Part shown: positions 24,333 to 35,816 of the stretch, one piece after another
How positions within the stretch are numbered: position 1 is the first letter of the stretch
Layout: the number at the start of each line of letters is the position of its first letter
Source of the DNA: Hirudo medicinalis
Lineage: Eukaryota; Annelida; Clitellata; Hirudinida; Hirudinidae
Reading direction: 5' to 3'
NCBI GenBank assembly: GCA_011800805.1
Contig: MPNW01000628.1
Coordinates: 1-37,500 of the forward strand
Length of the DNA: 37,500 nucleotides
Made by a program: the position numbers and the translations under genes
The notes under the pieces: generated by a model
Databases searched by the model: none
What the model was told of the DNA's origin: nothing
Seen by the model: only the letters and a program-made list of their open reading frames with translations

Positions 24333-25015
24333 ATGGCTTCAAAAGGTAACATTAACAGTGACATCAGGTTATGCGACATGATTGTGGATATCTTGTCAAA
24401 CAATCCCAAAGGTTTGACTGTCAGTCAAATATATGCATTCCTCAACAGAGACAAGTTATTCGATCCTGCCGACAATTCTTGGAAAGGAAATGTCAGACAT
24501 ATACTGTCAAAGAAGAAGTACTTTCTCAAATCAGACTATAAGGAATCATACAAACGTGGGAGATTCTGGGTGTTTGATAGAAAGCAATACAACAAGTCGA
24601 GACAGGTAAAGTTTGTGCTTATCCACTATTTTTGGTCAAAGTTTAATCATGGTGTTCCACTTTGTAGCGCCAAGGTCTACCAGTCGATTCTCAAGATATC
24701 TCAAGTATATCTCAAGAAAATGAATTCGTTGAACACAATTCATTCAATGCATTACCCTCATTCAACTTCAATGAATCTACTTACTATTTACACAACCAGG
24801 AAGAGAAAAGCTCAAACATTTTCAACATAACGAATTATAACAACGTAAATCAAAGCCAGTTCTGTGTTCCTGCCTACGGATCAGAGTTCAACATGAGTTA
24901 TTCTGCTCTGCTCGATCCTTTCCATCATAAGACTTTCTATTTTCCCCCTCCTGAATTTGGATGGAGTTCTGATATCACTGGTACACACGGATCAAATTGT
25001 TATATCAATACATAG
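24333..25015 (+). CDS. Small divergent forkhead (FOX) winged-helix transcription factor
   Basis: Two exons, 24333-24605 and 24668-25015, with a 62-nt intron, giving 206 residues. Residues about 10-85 follow the forkhead layout: helix 1 (DIRLCDMIVDILSNNPKG), LTVSQIYAFL (helix 2), W50-KGNVRHILS (recognition helix 3), KKKYFLKSD, and RGRFWVFD for the wing-1 strands. The invariant Trp, Arg-55 and His-56 are kept. In canonical forkheads helix 3 reads NSIRHNLS; here it is GNVRHILS, so the base-contacting Asn is Ile, and the usual KPPYSYI start is missing. The C-terminal part is rich in Asn, Ser and Phe with aromatic clusters (FHHKTFYFPPPEFGW), typical of a transactivation tail. I chose the ATG at 24333 because nothing upstream in frame begins with ATG. 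It should be nuclear and bind DNA, perhaps with altered specificity. The subfamily is not clear. Confidence 0.85.
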
Positions 25016-25044
25016 TAATGAAATGGATGTTTTGGTAAAATATA

Positions 25045-25050
25045 ATTAAA
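25045..25050 (+). terminator. ATTAAA poly(A) signal of the forkhead gene
   Basis: Common variant signal 30 nt after the stop codon at 25013-25015. Confidence 0.5.
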
Positions 25051-25939
25051 ATATAATATTGTTTATTGTTGTAATTTTTGAGGCTTTTGTCAGAGATCGT
25101 TGGGAAGCAAGGCATTTAAAAATAACATAAAAGTGTCAAATGTATCAATACGGACCGAGCGGTCCATGATTTGATGTCAAGATCTTTGAATCCATTCGAC
25201 AACATTCATCCTAAAAAATAGCTGTTCCCCACGATTTGGTCAGTCCGGACTGAAGGTTTGCATGAAATGACTTTAAAGCCATTCACTTAGATCAAGAAAA
25301 CGAATTGTTATTCTGGGAAATATAAAGCGCAGTTGTTCTCCAAAGTCATGCAAATTTACTGTTTGAAGGCAGCGGTGGTTTTGCCAAGGCTACCATTGAA
25401 TGTATGATAAACTATGATTGAAACGAAGAATGGTAATGAGGCCGAGTATTGTTACTTGTCGTACGTCGGGGCTAATAAGTTGACGAGGGAGCCTCAGGCT
25501 GCCGATTTGAGCCCTCGCTTTCCCGGTATATGCGCGGCACGAGTGAAAGACAGGTAGGACGGCACGTGACCTAGGAGAGATTTGAGAACCAGTGTATGTA
25601 TCTCTTAGTCTATTCGTTGCAATATATGTCGCTAATGCAGGCCATGAATAAGTGGAGTATGAATAAGTGAAAGTAAAAGTACTGAAGCTGCTTTTGTAAT
25701 AGTTTTCAAGTCATTCGTCGACCATCTTATGCTATATTATTGTGACCGTACATCATTCCATCATGTTTCAAACGTAACTGTCTGAACTAATGTCAAACTG
25801 CTGAAACTAGAAAGTGTTACTTCTAAGTAGTAACATTCACACTAATGAAAGTGTTTTCCTCAATCAATGTGTAATGGATAGTCCTACAGAAATTACTGTG
25901 ACGTTTTGTAATATAGCATAAATTAGTATAGTGTAATAT

Positions 25940-26122
25940 AAGTAAGTAAGTTTATTTATTTAGCGCCATAAGCGTGAGCGTCAGGGGCGCTTAGACCATT
26001 TATATAGCGCCGGCTCCCAGGGGCGCTTTGTGGTTGTGCAAGCTGGGTTTCGAACACGACACGTAACGACTGTTGCTTTTACCGTCATTCGCAGGAACGC
26101 TACCCTCTGAGCTAACTTGCAC
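25940..26122 (-). mobile_element. tRNA-derived SINE
   Basis: On the minus strand, 26122-26036 begins GTGCAAG and ends CTTGCAC, a perfect 7-bp acceptor stem. It contains an RNA polymerase III A box (TAGCTCAGAGG) and B box (GTTCGAAAC). The T stem is badly paired and no clean anticodon arm forms, so it is not a working tRNA. Downstream come two AGCGCC/GGCGCT inverted motifs, the string GGCGCTATATAAAT, and a TAAATAAATAAACTTACTTA tail. Tail motifs of the form GCGCTATATAAA are widespread in SINE/LINE 3' ends of marine animals. The element appears full length. Confidence 0.75.
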
Positions 26123-27595
26123 AATATAAACATAATAAGAGAATTTAAGTTTGTTCAATTCATAAATCATGCTATACTATATTTTACAGCTTGGATTTTG
26201 AATTTCCGCATGGTTGTAGAGATTTTTAAACGTTTCTGGAGCCGAACAATTGCTAAATGCCTTAATTTCAAGATCGTTGATTTCACATCAGGGGCGCACC
26301 CAGAATTTTTTTTCAGGTGTTTTGATTTTTGAAGACCTCTTTTTAGGTTTTATCTTTCCGGACATGATTTTTTTTAATGTTATGCCGATATTATTTGTTA
26401 ATCGAGACATCGATTAAGACCAGTTAAAAAATATATTTATCCTTTTTTTTTCATTTAGCAGTTTTAGGGGTTTTAGGTGCTTCACATCAAACCTTTATAG
26501 ATTTAAAAGAATTTAGGCTCATTTTATTCACAAATTATTCTACGTAGTGCAATGGTAGGATCTTTCATTGTCCTTATGGTTTTTGTGGATTCCAGTTTCG
26601 TATAAAATCACAAAACCTGTTGAAAATACTGTTGGAAGGTTCATGAGTGATAATGATGTTGGTCATGACGAGAGATTATCATCCATTTTACGACAGGATA
26701 TTCCGACTAAGATTAGTAATATTCTATACAAATTCCTCTATTAAGTTAACCTCATAAATTAAATGAATTGAAAGAGACCCATATCAACTGTGGTGCTGCA
26801 AGGCTGATACAAGCTTGCTTTTGTTTCGAGCATTTCTTCTCAGGTGTTAATATGAGCATCCACAAGTCAGACAAGAAATCAATTTAATTAATTGTCCGGG
26901 TGCCGGCAGATTGATTTTCTAAAAGGCCTCATCACTCCTTTTCAGTTGAAACAAAATAATTACTAAGTCAGCATGAACCAACACTCAATACTAGAGCATT
27001 GTAATGTATAACTGATTCACCATGTTTTAAAACTGAAACTATTCCATTTGTTTAAAAATATTGTTGGGAATCCCAACCTAGCCCAACTGATTAAAGCAAG
27101 ATATTCATAAACAAGCTCAAACAATAAGTTCCAACCTGATTGTTCTGTTGAAGAATTTAAATAACGTGAAAGACAAGAAACACGTGAGGGGAATGTGTCA
27201 ACTCTTCATTGATACAAAAAGATCTCCATGCTGACATGTCTCGATGTGAAACTTTCATGGACTGAGAATTGAATGAAATCTTGTGCATCAATAAAAATCA
27301 TTTATCAGGATTTTGCCATAAAAGATGACCACCTCAAAGAACAATTTGTGGTAGCACTTGATTGTAGAATCACTGTGGGCTTCGGTCGATGGTCCACCAT
27401 TGCATAAAAATAAAATCGACGGGCGTTCGTAAGCGTCGCACAAAACACAAAAATCAACTTCTCAGTGCGCAGTTAAATGTTTACCGTGCGCGTAAATGTT
27501 TAAATCACGAGAAAGCAATCTTATTAAATCCAAAATTCACGTAAAAAAAATAAATTGAAAAGTCGGTAAAATTTACAAATAAAACATGAAAAAAA
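26123..27595. other. Intergenic region with no supported gene
   Basis: AT-rich, no exon-like frames longer than chance, no recognised repeat. A GC-richer patch at about 25430-25600, just before the SINE, includes GATTTGAGCCC, which loosely resembles a polymerase III B box, but no matching A box or stem was found. Confidence 0.4.
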
Positions 27596-27880
27596 TCATC
27601 CATCGAAAAGATTCCAAGCAGAGAAATGCAAACAGATCACAGTCGCTCGGCTCTTCCTCCCGGCACGAGGGCAGTCATAAAGCCGAGCAATGAACATCGC
27701 GAGCACGACAAAGAAAGCGACCTCTTGAGATGCAAAGAAATAAATTCTCACAGAGTATTCTTGGGAGAAGGAAGGTCCGACCATAAATAACAAAGTAGCC
27801 ACAAAAAAACCTCTCGTAGCCGGTGAATGATGCCAGGGATTTTGATGATCGTCCGGTCGACGCATCGTGAAAAAAAGCAA
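27596..27880 (-). CDS. Doubtful small hydrophobic open frame
   Basis: A 94-residue frame, 120 nt beyond the SPTLC2 stop and on the same strand, contains two hydrophobic runs (GFFVATLLFMVGPSF and VAFFVVLAMFIARLY) followed by a basic segment. It matches no family I know. In particular it does not resemble the small serine palmitoyltransferase subunits or ORMDL. It may be 3' UTR sequence of SPTLC2 that happens to be open. Confidence 0.2.
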   Translation of the reverse strand: MLFFTMRRPDDHQNPWHHSPATRGFFVATLLFMVGPSFSQEYSVRIYFFASQEVAFFVVLAMFIARLYDCPRAGRKSRATVICLHFSAWNLFDG

Positions 27881-27999
27881 TTTGACAGGCAGGCGAGTTC
27901 CTCAGGATTTCAGAGGGTTTTGCACTGCTTCTCCTTGATGGGAATGTGTGGATATCTGAGGGAGAAAAGGTGGGCTGAATGAAGAAACGAATGAATAAT

Positions 28000-30900
28000 T
28001 TACGACGCAATGCTCAACCTCTTCCTGAAGGTGGGTTCATCCTCTGAGAAGGGAACCTGCGTGAGTTTTGAGTATTTCAGAACCAGGAGATCCCCCACCT
28101 CGCTGATGATGTTGAGTGCCTGGAAGAAGCAACGAAACACCGGTGCTGACATAAGCTTCCACGACCGACATTGGCAGAACAACTTACCCTGTCAATCATT
28201 TCCTTGGTGTGAGCACCCGAGAGACAGAATCTCGCCCTGGACTCAATGATAGGGGTGGCAGGAAATCCAACCACCACAGTTGCAAGGCCTCTTTTCAAAC
28301 ACTCTCTGCTGAATGCCCTGCAAAGAAAAAAATCATAAACATGAAGTAATAATTCATGAGATCATCCTTTAAGCAGTGGAAAAGAGAAAAAAGTATGCTT
28401 TTCTATTTTTACTCACGCTATCTTGGCAGGACAGAATATCAGGAGGGGTACGACCGGGGAGTCCACGTTCCCATAGATGATGAACCCCATCTCATGCAGA
28501 CGTCTCCTGAAGTACCTCGAGTTCCAGGCCAGTTGACCCAAACGATTCTGGCCTTTTGAAAAAAATTGAATTTCAAAACGAAACGAACACCTAGAACGCA
28601 ATGCGTCTACCGATCGATCAAATCGATCTGTTTACCTTGGAGAGCGTCGACACGACCCATGATGATGCGCATGGATGAGATGATCTGCTGGGCAACAGGT
28701 GGCGACATGCTCGGAGAATAGCAAGCACTGTGCGACTTCAGTCGGATGTGATCGATCAGCTTCTACAAAATGTTACCGTCGCATACAATAAATGTTCCGT
28801 AATTAATCGGCTAAAATTGGTAAATGGTAAATTGCTGACATGAATCTTTGATGAAGTTTCTAGCGAGTATCCAAGAATGTTCGGCAAAGTATCAATCTTG
28901 TGATCAATAAAGAAGCAAGAATGATTTCAATTCAACAAGTTGTTCTGCATCCACAAAATGCTTGCAAAATAACTTTCATTGAATTCAGCATTAACACACC
29001 AGATAATTATATGACAGAAATTATCACATCAAAATCACTCTAATAAGGGTTGAATTGGTAATAACTTATTTTTAATAAATAATGTTCGTCTGTTCTCATG
29101 GTGATGATGATGATCACATTCAAATAGGATCATCCAAAAATAAGATGACAAAAGTGATGAAGTCAGCACATGTAATCATGATCACTTCAAACGAAACACT
29201 CAATGGTGCCTTATTATATTGCCCACTTTTTCTTGAAAGATTTAAACACTCTCGGCTTATTTATTTTTAGCGATCTGCGTCATTGCGAACTAGCGTCGCG
29301 AACGATCGAGCCCAACCTAGGTGAATAGGCGATATCAACAACACGACGACTAGCTCACCTTTGTTCCCCCGATGTATCCACCCGCCGATCCAAAACTTTT
29401 GGTGAAAGTGCCCATCATGATGTCGACATCTTTCGGGTCGCAATCCCAATAGTCCACGACGCCCCTTCCCCTGGGACCTAGGGCACCTATGCTGTGGGCT
29501 TCGTCCAGATACAGGTAGGCCTTGTATTTGTTTTTCAGTGCAATCACTTCGGGCAGTTTTATTATGGAACCCTCCATGCTGTCGATTCAAAATGTTGAAA
29601 CTTTTTAACTGACGACAATCTAGCGGCGAATCATCTACGACATCGTGGATTAATGATAAGAGTGATAACGCTCGACTGCAAGACCACGAGATGTCTTCTC
29701 GAATTGCATCGAGGATATCACCAGCCGATAACGTGGTCACAAATGTAACCACACCATGGAAGTTTTATTTATCTGTGATATTGAAACCACCATGAACATA
29801 TCTCATGTCCAGAATTATTACTTCCTTTAGAAGCATTTTGATCTCGAGACTGGCAATACAATTTTTTTATGTAATCTTTGCATTTAAACTCAATTAAAGA
29901 TTAAAATCGAATCGAATTAATTCAAAACATAATCAATATTAATTGACTTATAATCAATATTAATTGCTTATAAGTCTCGATCGATCTAATCCTGCCGACC
30001 AGTCGACGGACGGAATCGGCTTAAAAAATCGTGCGATTCGAAGGATGCCTTGCGCTAAACCATCAAAGAGCAGCAGGAGAACGTTTGCATTCCAACCTGT
30101 ACACCCCCTCGACGATGATTAGATCTTCCTCCAGGGTCGATGAGTGCGGGGCTGTCCATCAATTATGTACTTCCTCAACTTCTCTTCCAAGTCTTCCATG
30201 TCTGTAATTTACATGTTGAATTCATTTCACACGAGAGCTTCGAGCAGCTACTGTGCGACCACTTGATGCATGAATTGGTGAATGGACTTTAGTGAGGTAA
30301 GTGAATAGGGATGTCATTAATTAATGGTGGCACGACAAGGAGGAAGGTAATGTAAGAAGTTTAATGCAACTACAATGTGATGAATAAATATATGCAGAAG
30401 AAAACAAACTATTATGCTTGAATGTCTTGATGACAGAACCGGAAAGCCTTGCGCCCAGAATAAGCGAGGAGTGGTTCAGTTCGTCACTGAGGATCAAACA
30501 CCCCTGCGTGATAACGATGCACATTTTATGATACGTGATAATGATAACTTGACATGTCACATGGCAGTGGTACCCTTTGGATGATGATGATACCTTTTGA
30601 TGTATATGGCAACGATACCCTATCACGATACATGATACTGCTACTCACTCATCACCTCATCCATTTGCAACTAGTCAAAACAATGTCAATCTGGCAAGTC
30701 ACAGTTTTTACTAAAGAATGCACGAATTAATTAATAAGCGGGGTCTCGTTTGCATCCCGCATCATAATTTATGCACTTCTTCAACTTTCCACGTCGCTTA
30801 CACAGCTTAGGTCGTCCTGCGCAATTTGTAAACATTACGCGAGCTTCAAATAAACCATTCGAAACAGCGTTCGCAGGTGCAAGCGTAATTGATTCGATGC

Positions 30901-32231
30901 TCACGTGCGTCAAATGAACGAGTTATGTAAGACGCATTCGAGCAACAAACAGTTCATAACTCACAGTTCGAAAGACATCAAATATTTGCACAAATGACTT
31001 CAACAATAAGAAGCAGTCAGAATCTAAACTCGAACACTTTAAGCTCGCAAACAAGCTCTAACATGTCCTTTCGTAAGCCATCGTAAAATGTTTTTAGCGA
31101 CGACCGAACTTACTCTCTCCATGAGGATGGGAATGTTCATGGAATTGGTTGCGAACCCCATGCCGAAGGTGATGGCAGATTCCACTCCTATGAACTCGGC
31201 CACCAGCGATTCCAGTTCGTTGTGTATTTCCAGGTTGCCTGTTTTCATTGAATGCAATTGGATGTTGTGAATGACATTTGCAAACGTCATCGTGATCGTC
31301 GTCATCAAAACCAACCTAACTCGTGTCTCGTGGAGCAAATTCCTGGGCCGAACTTGGCCGTGGCTTCTTCCGATTCGTCCGCACATCTGCCCGTGTTCTC
31401 GGCAAACCCCAAATAATTGTAGGAACCCATGTTGAGGGCTTTTGAAGCGGTTCCAGAATAACTAAAATATTAATATAAATTGAAACCCGACATACCTAAC
31501 CGAAACAATTCGGCCGACAATAAACCTAAAAGTCCATCCGCAATCGGGAGTCATTCTGTCCATTATTTCAAAGGTGGCTCCAGGCACTGTTGTGATCGGA
31601 CGGTTCCAGCAATCTCTCACCCTCCTGTACAAGTTCCTATTGTAGAAACTCTCAAAACTTTGATAAAGAGGAACAAAACCCTGGAAATAATCAAGCCTTC
31701 GTTAGGATTCCATCATAAAGACTAAATTAATAATGCTTCAATAAACAGACCTCCTGGACCTTCTCAGCAGTAGATGGATTGTAGAATATGTTATGCCTCC
31801 TCAAAAAGTCTCCCACATGACCAAAAACAATCAGAATGCCATATCCCAAATAGGTCAGAATTGCAATAATGAGTGGAGTCTCTTCAAAACTTTCAAAATT
31901 TTTTGAATGGAAATCATTTTGGTGATCTTTGGTCTAAAATCAAATGAAAAATTGACTTCGACACATTTATTACTATTAGAAGTACAAGTTCTCTTCTACC
32001 AATATTTTTAACGATTCATATTTATTTACATTTAATATTTAACGAGAAAAGCGACTGTTTCCAAGAACTCAAAGAATAATCTAAATACAACATTTATTCT
32101 ATTTCGAAAGCATCGTTAAATAACTAATAGAGTTTTTAATAACACCAACAACAAATTATTACCTCCATCTTGGGGCATTTACCATCAGAATCGTCGCGAC
32201 AACTGCGGTATTTACTTTTACAGGTCGACAT
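28000..32231 (-). CDS. SPTLC2: Serine palmitoyltransferase subunit 2, with one frameshift
   Basis: Twelve exons (minus): 32231-32163, 31933-31751, 31680-31526, 31461-31316, 31238-31114, 30503-30410, 30201-30097, 29578-29359, 28762-28636, 28552-28417, 28317-28188, 28119-28000. Apart from exon 7 all phases agree, giving about 536 residues (human 562). Exon 2 holds the ER membrane segment ([20 protein letters not shown]). The alpha-oxoamine synthase fold follows: [39 protein letters not shown], and the PLP lysine in [16 protein letters not shown] (about Lys-353). With SPTLC1 it condenses serine and palmitoyl-CoA at the ER, the committed step of sphingolipid synthesis. Exon 7 lacks one base between 30122 and 30121, so the frame hits TAA right after PWRKI; one extra base would restore the VEGVYS that follows in all homologues. 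The start is uncertain: the ATG at 32231 is preferred, but the frame is open to 32423. Confidence 0.93.
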
Positions 32232-33856
32232 ATTCGTTTCTAATTCATATGACTTCACCCGAGAGATTGACTTTGGTAAACCATCCAACGAATCGATCAC
32301 ACCTCTGTTCCCCGGCCCAGGAGCTCTCAATAACAACCTAAAACTCCGGTAGACTGCAAAACGCCCATCTTTACTTAGATTCACTATTAATATCAAAAGT
32401 TTTTTTTTTAAAGATGTATTCATGCCGATGTTTATTTTAATACATATATTTTAATAGTGTCGACGTGAACCATTAACGCCTCAAAATGTTAAGATGATAA
32501 AATTAAATGTGGAAGAATAATACTTTGTAAATTACATTTGTTCGTTATTTAGTAGAAAAATTGTAATTTAAGCTTAAAAAAATTAGCATTAGATTATAAC
32601 ATGGAAAACTCTGTTCGAAAGCTATCGGCAGCTCGTAATGATGTAATAATAGTAGATACTAAAATGATACATTACATTAAATTTAGGTTATATCATTAGT
32701 GTAAATATTTTAAAACTCATTGTTAACATTGAAATGATTCACTAACTTCCCTCAAGTTATGCGATTTTAAGTGGACATAACAACACTGTACGCGAAGATA
32801 AAATTAACGCAATCTTTAATGCCGGCATTTCAGAGTAGTTAACAAAGGCCGTTTTGCAAACCGACGGAAGAATTTAAGAAGTGCAGAAAGAGACAAATTA
32901 ACATGAAATTAGCTAGTTTTAAGCAAACAGCGCATCTGCATTCTAAATGCTCCGTCCCTGGTTCTACGCAATTAAAAGATAAAAACTCGTACAATTAATT
33001 GCAGACATTCCCTAAGAACTTCTCCCTTACAAACCTAGGTGGATGTGTTTTTCCTAAAACAAAGATTCTACAAAAGTAACCAGGGAATATCTTTTATACA
33101 ATGCTTATAATAGATGGTTTTAATCTGCAGAAATATTTTTCTAAATCATGATCTTAAATGTTCGCCTTAGGACATGGCCTTAAGAGAAGAGCTTCAGAAT
33201 CCAAACAAACTATTTATCAAGTATTTCATTACGAAACTGACGATGTTTGGGCTGGGAAAGATCGCCAACTATTTTCATTTAATCAGAATGCCACCAATTA
33301 GGATCAATTACATTCCTGTAACTTTAAAAAGATTATTCTAAGAAAAAACATCCTTGGAAAAATATAAATAAACTGGAACTAATGATATATCGGACAATAA
33401 AAGGATTTGAGATGCCACATTGCCACTTGGCAACCGCTTGGCTAGGAAGAATGACATTATTCACAGTTGAATTAAACGCATTGGCTTTCAAGTTAATTAA
33501 AATGATCGGATAATTAAGTTAAATTTTAATTTTGAGGCCTAGGTTTTTCTATTACTCTCATTGTTTATGTGAAATTCCAATGACAAGAACAGATATCCTA
33601 ATACTCGCATGACAATGAGACGTAGAGAGTGTTGCCACTATTAGCAGTTACTCACTGTACTGCATATTAATGAGTTTACAAACATCATCATTTCTATCAT
33701 CTCCTTCTCAATCATCATCGATGAATGACGTCATCATCATGTAGTGAAGTGCCCTAATTGAAAGAGACTCAAGCCGGTCGTTAATATGTCAGACGAGTCC
33801 CCTTTATAGATCATTTATAGATCATGGCAAGTACCCTTATGAGGTGCTCCCTCATG
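32232..33856. other. Intergenic / SPTLC2 upstream region with no supported gene
   Basis: The open frame continuing upstream of the SPTLC2 ATG to 32423 could be extra coding sequence or 5' UTR; a TTTGCAG acceptor-like site lies within it. Beyond that the sequence is AT-rich and no exon or repeat is recognisable. Confidence 0.4.
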
Positions 33857-34264
33857 TTACGCTCCAGTGAGTTTTACACATTCCACGTCTTCGTTAATCC
33901 ATGCTGCTGATGCCTTGCATGCTTCCTTACCATCGCATATTACTGCCACCGCATCACCAACACCATCATCATCACAATTATAATCACCATCACTTCCGTC
34001 ATCATCATCGTCTTCATCGCGAACATCGTCATTATCAACTTTACTGGCTTCGTGATCATAAACATTTCTAGTACTAGCATCATCATCATCATCATCGTTG
34101 TCATCGTCACCGTCACCGTCATCGTCGTCGACGTCGTCATCATCGTCATCATCATCGTCACCGTCATCGTCATCGTCATCATCATCGTCATCATCATCAT
34201 CGACAGCACCATATGCAACCACCAGCAATAGCAATACCAACATCGTCATCCTCTGAACCATCAT
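33857..34264 (-). CDS. Candidate Asp-rich secreted protein, or translated GAT/GAC repeat
   Basis: A complete 135-residue frame from ATG to stop. It starts MMVQRMTMLVLLLLVVAYGA, which has the basic n-region, leucine core and small residues of a signal peptide. It continues with long aspartate runs broken by Gly, Val and Asn, and ends with a less repetitive part containing four cysteines. The Asp codons mix GAT and GAC, so the tract is not a pure microsatellite, but the locus sits in a (CAT)n-rich area and any GAT repeat translates as Asp in one frame. Acidic secreted proteins of this sort include calcium-binding matrix and biomineral proteins (family knowledge). Expression is unknown, so I rate this as a candidate only. 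Confidence 0.35.
   Translation of the reverse strand: MMVQRMTMLVLLLLVVAYGAVDDDDDDDDDDDDDGDDDDDDDDDVDDDDGDGDDDNDDDDDDASTRNVYDHEASKVDNDDVRDEDDDDDGSDGDYNCDDDGVGDAVAVICDGKEACKASAAWINEDVECVKLTGA
33957..34222. repeat. Imperfect CAT/CGT trinucleotide tract
   Basis: Mixed CATCAT, CGTCAT and CACCGT units over about 250 bp, underlying the Asp-rich frame on the minus strand. Confidence 0.85.
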
Positions 34265-34860
34265 CTTCGTCGTGATAATTTCATCATCCGCTGCAGCAGG
34301 GTTGTACTGAACACGTTTGCTTCCTCATATTTGAGGCTTCTTCTGTCGTTTCACCTCCTTCTGAGATTCGCGAATCAAAAATGGAGCCGAAAAATCCTTT
34401 GCTCACCATTATCACCACCACCACCACCACTACCATCATCATCATCACCATTGCAATGGTTATAATTATCATCTTCATTCAAATCTTTTTTTGATAATGA
34501 CTCCAGACTTTCTTATTAATTATTTCGATCAACTCCCGAAGCTTCTCAACAAAAGACCAATTAATTTTTCAATTCATCTTCAAATTAATATTCGGTCAGC
34601 ATTCAACAATGTTTTTCTTTTTCGGACAAAAAAAAAGAAGGAAAGAAAAAGTAGTTGGAGTTTAATTTCAAAGGAAGGACAAAATAATCGACCGACGACG
34701 AACGCGCAAATACATAGGAAGGCATGTGAATTATGAACTTAACTTTTTCCTTCGCAAATCTGACTTCGGGAGAAAGGAGCAAAAAAAGGGAAACAAAAAG
34801 AATTATATCAAATAGACGAACAATTCCCACTGGGCTGAGGAAACAAAGCGAGCGTGGAAT

Positions 34861-35765
34861 TTATATTTCGCTTGTGACACCGGCCAGCGTCCTCGGCCAG
34901 ATATGAGCATCACGTTTGGTACAATTCGTTTCGCTGTGCTTGGCTTTGAGCAAAGGAAGCGTTGTGCTGAAGAGCTGTGGAGCTGTCTTCGTCGGAGTGT
35001 TCAAGTTTTGCGAATAGTGTTGTTGCTGCTGGAGTTGTTGTTGGAGTTGTTGTTGTTGGTGGTGTTGTTGGTGTTGTTGTTGTTGGTGGTGTTGTTGTCT
35101 AGGCGGTGAAAGTCGAAAAGACACCTGCGGTTTGTGACGGACCGGAATCATGGAGGACAGAAGCGGTTGATCGAGAGCAGTCTCCATGTACGAGTGGCTG
35201 TCGTGTTTCGACTTCTTCCTCGCCTGTTTTGATCTCTCGTCCTCACTCAGTCCCCTCCCGCTGTCGGAGCAGGTGCTGTCACTGTCCGCATCGGTTCTGT
35301 GGGACCGATGGGACCTTCTAGGGTTGTTGAGGATGCCGTGGTGCAGGGAGGGGAGTGCATCTTGGCGCAGGTTGCAACAATTGAACGGATGTTCGTACTG
35401 ACCCAAAGAAGGCTAAAAAAATGTTGTCAGGCTTCAATTTAATCTTCTAGAATTTATTCCTTTAGTAAAGTCCTTAACTTCTCTCGCTCAGTCGCTTCTA
35501 ATTAATTCCTTAATATTTTTAAATTACTATTTTAGAAATAATATTTATGCAAGCATATTGATATATTTTTTGTAGAGAAATTATAATTATTATATACATA
35601 ATATTAATTATTATTAGGAATTAATTATTATTAGGAATTACTTATATTATTGTAATAGTCAACATTTACAACTTGTTTCGGTGTGGAATTATTTGTCTCA
35701 GAATTGAAATATTTCATTACCAATAAAAGCGATAACAGATTCACATCGTTACGCATCACAGACCA

Positions 35766-35816
<51 letters not shown>

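Noticed and set aside
29267..29752. 161-residue minus-strand frame over SPTLC2 exon 8
   Set aside because: Wrong frame; the correct one carries the PLP-lysine motif.
34284..34478. Met/Val-rich minus-strand frame
   Set aside because: Translation of CAT/CAC repeats with no non-repetitive domain of note.
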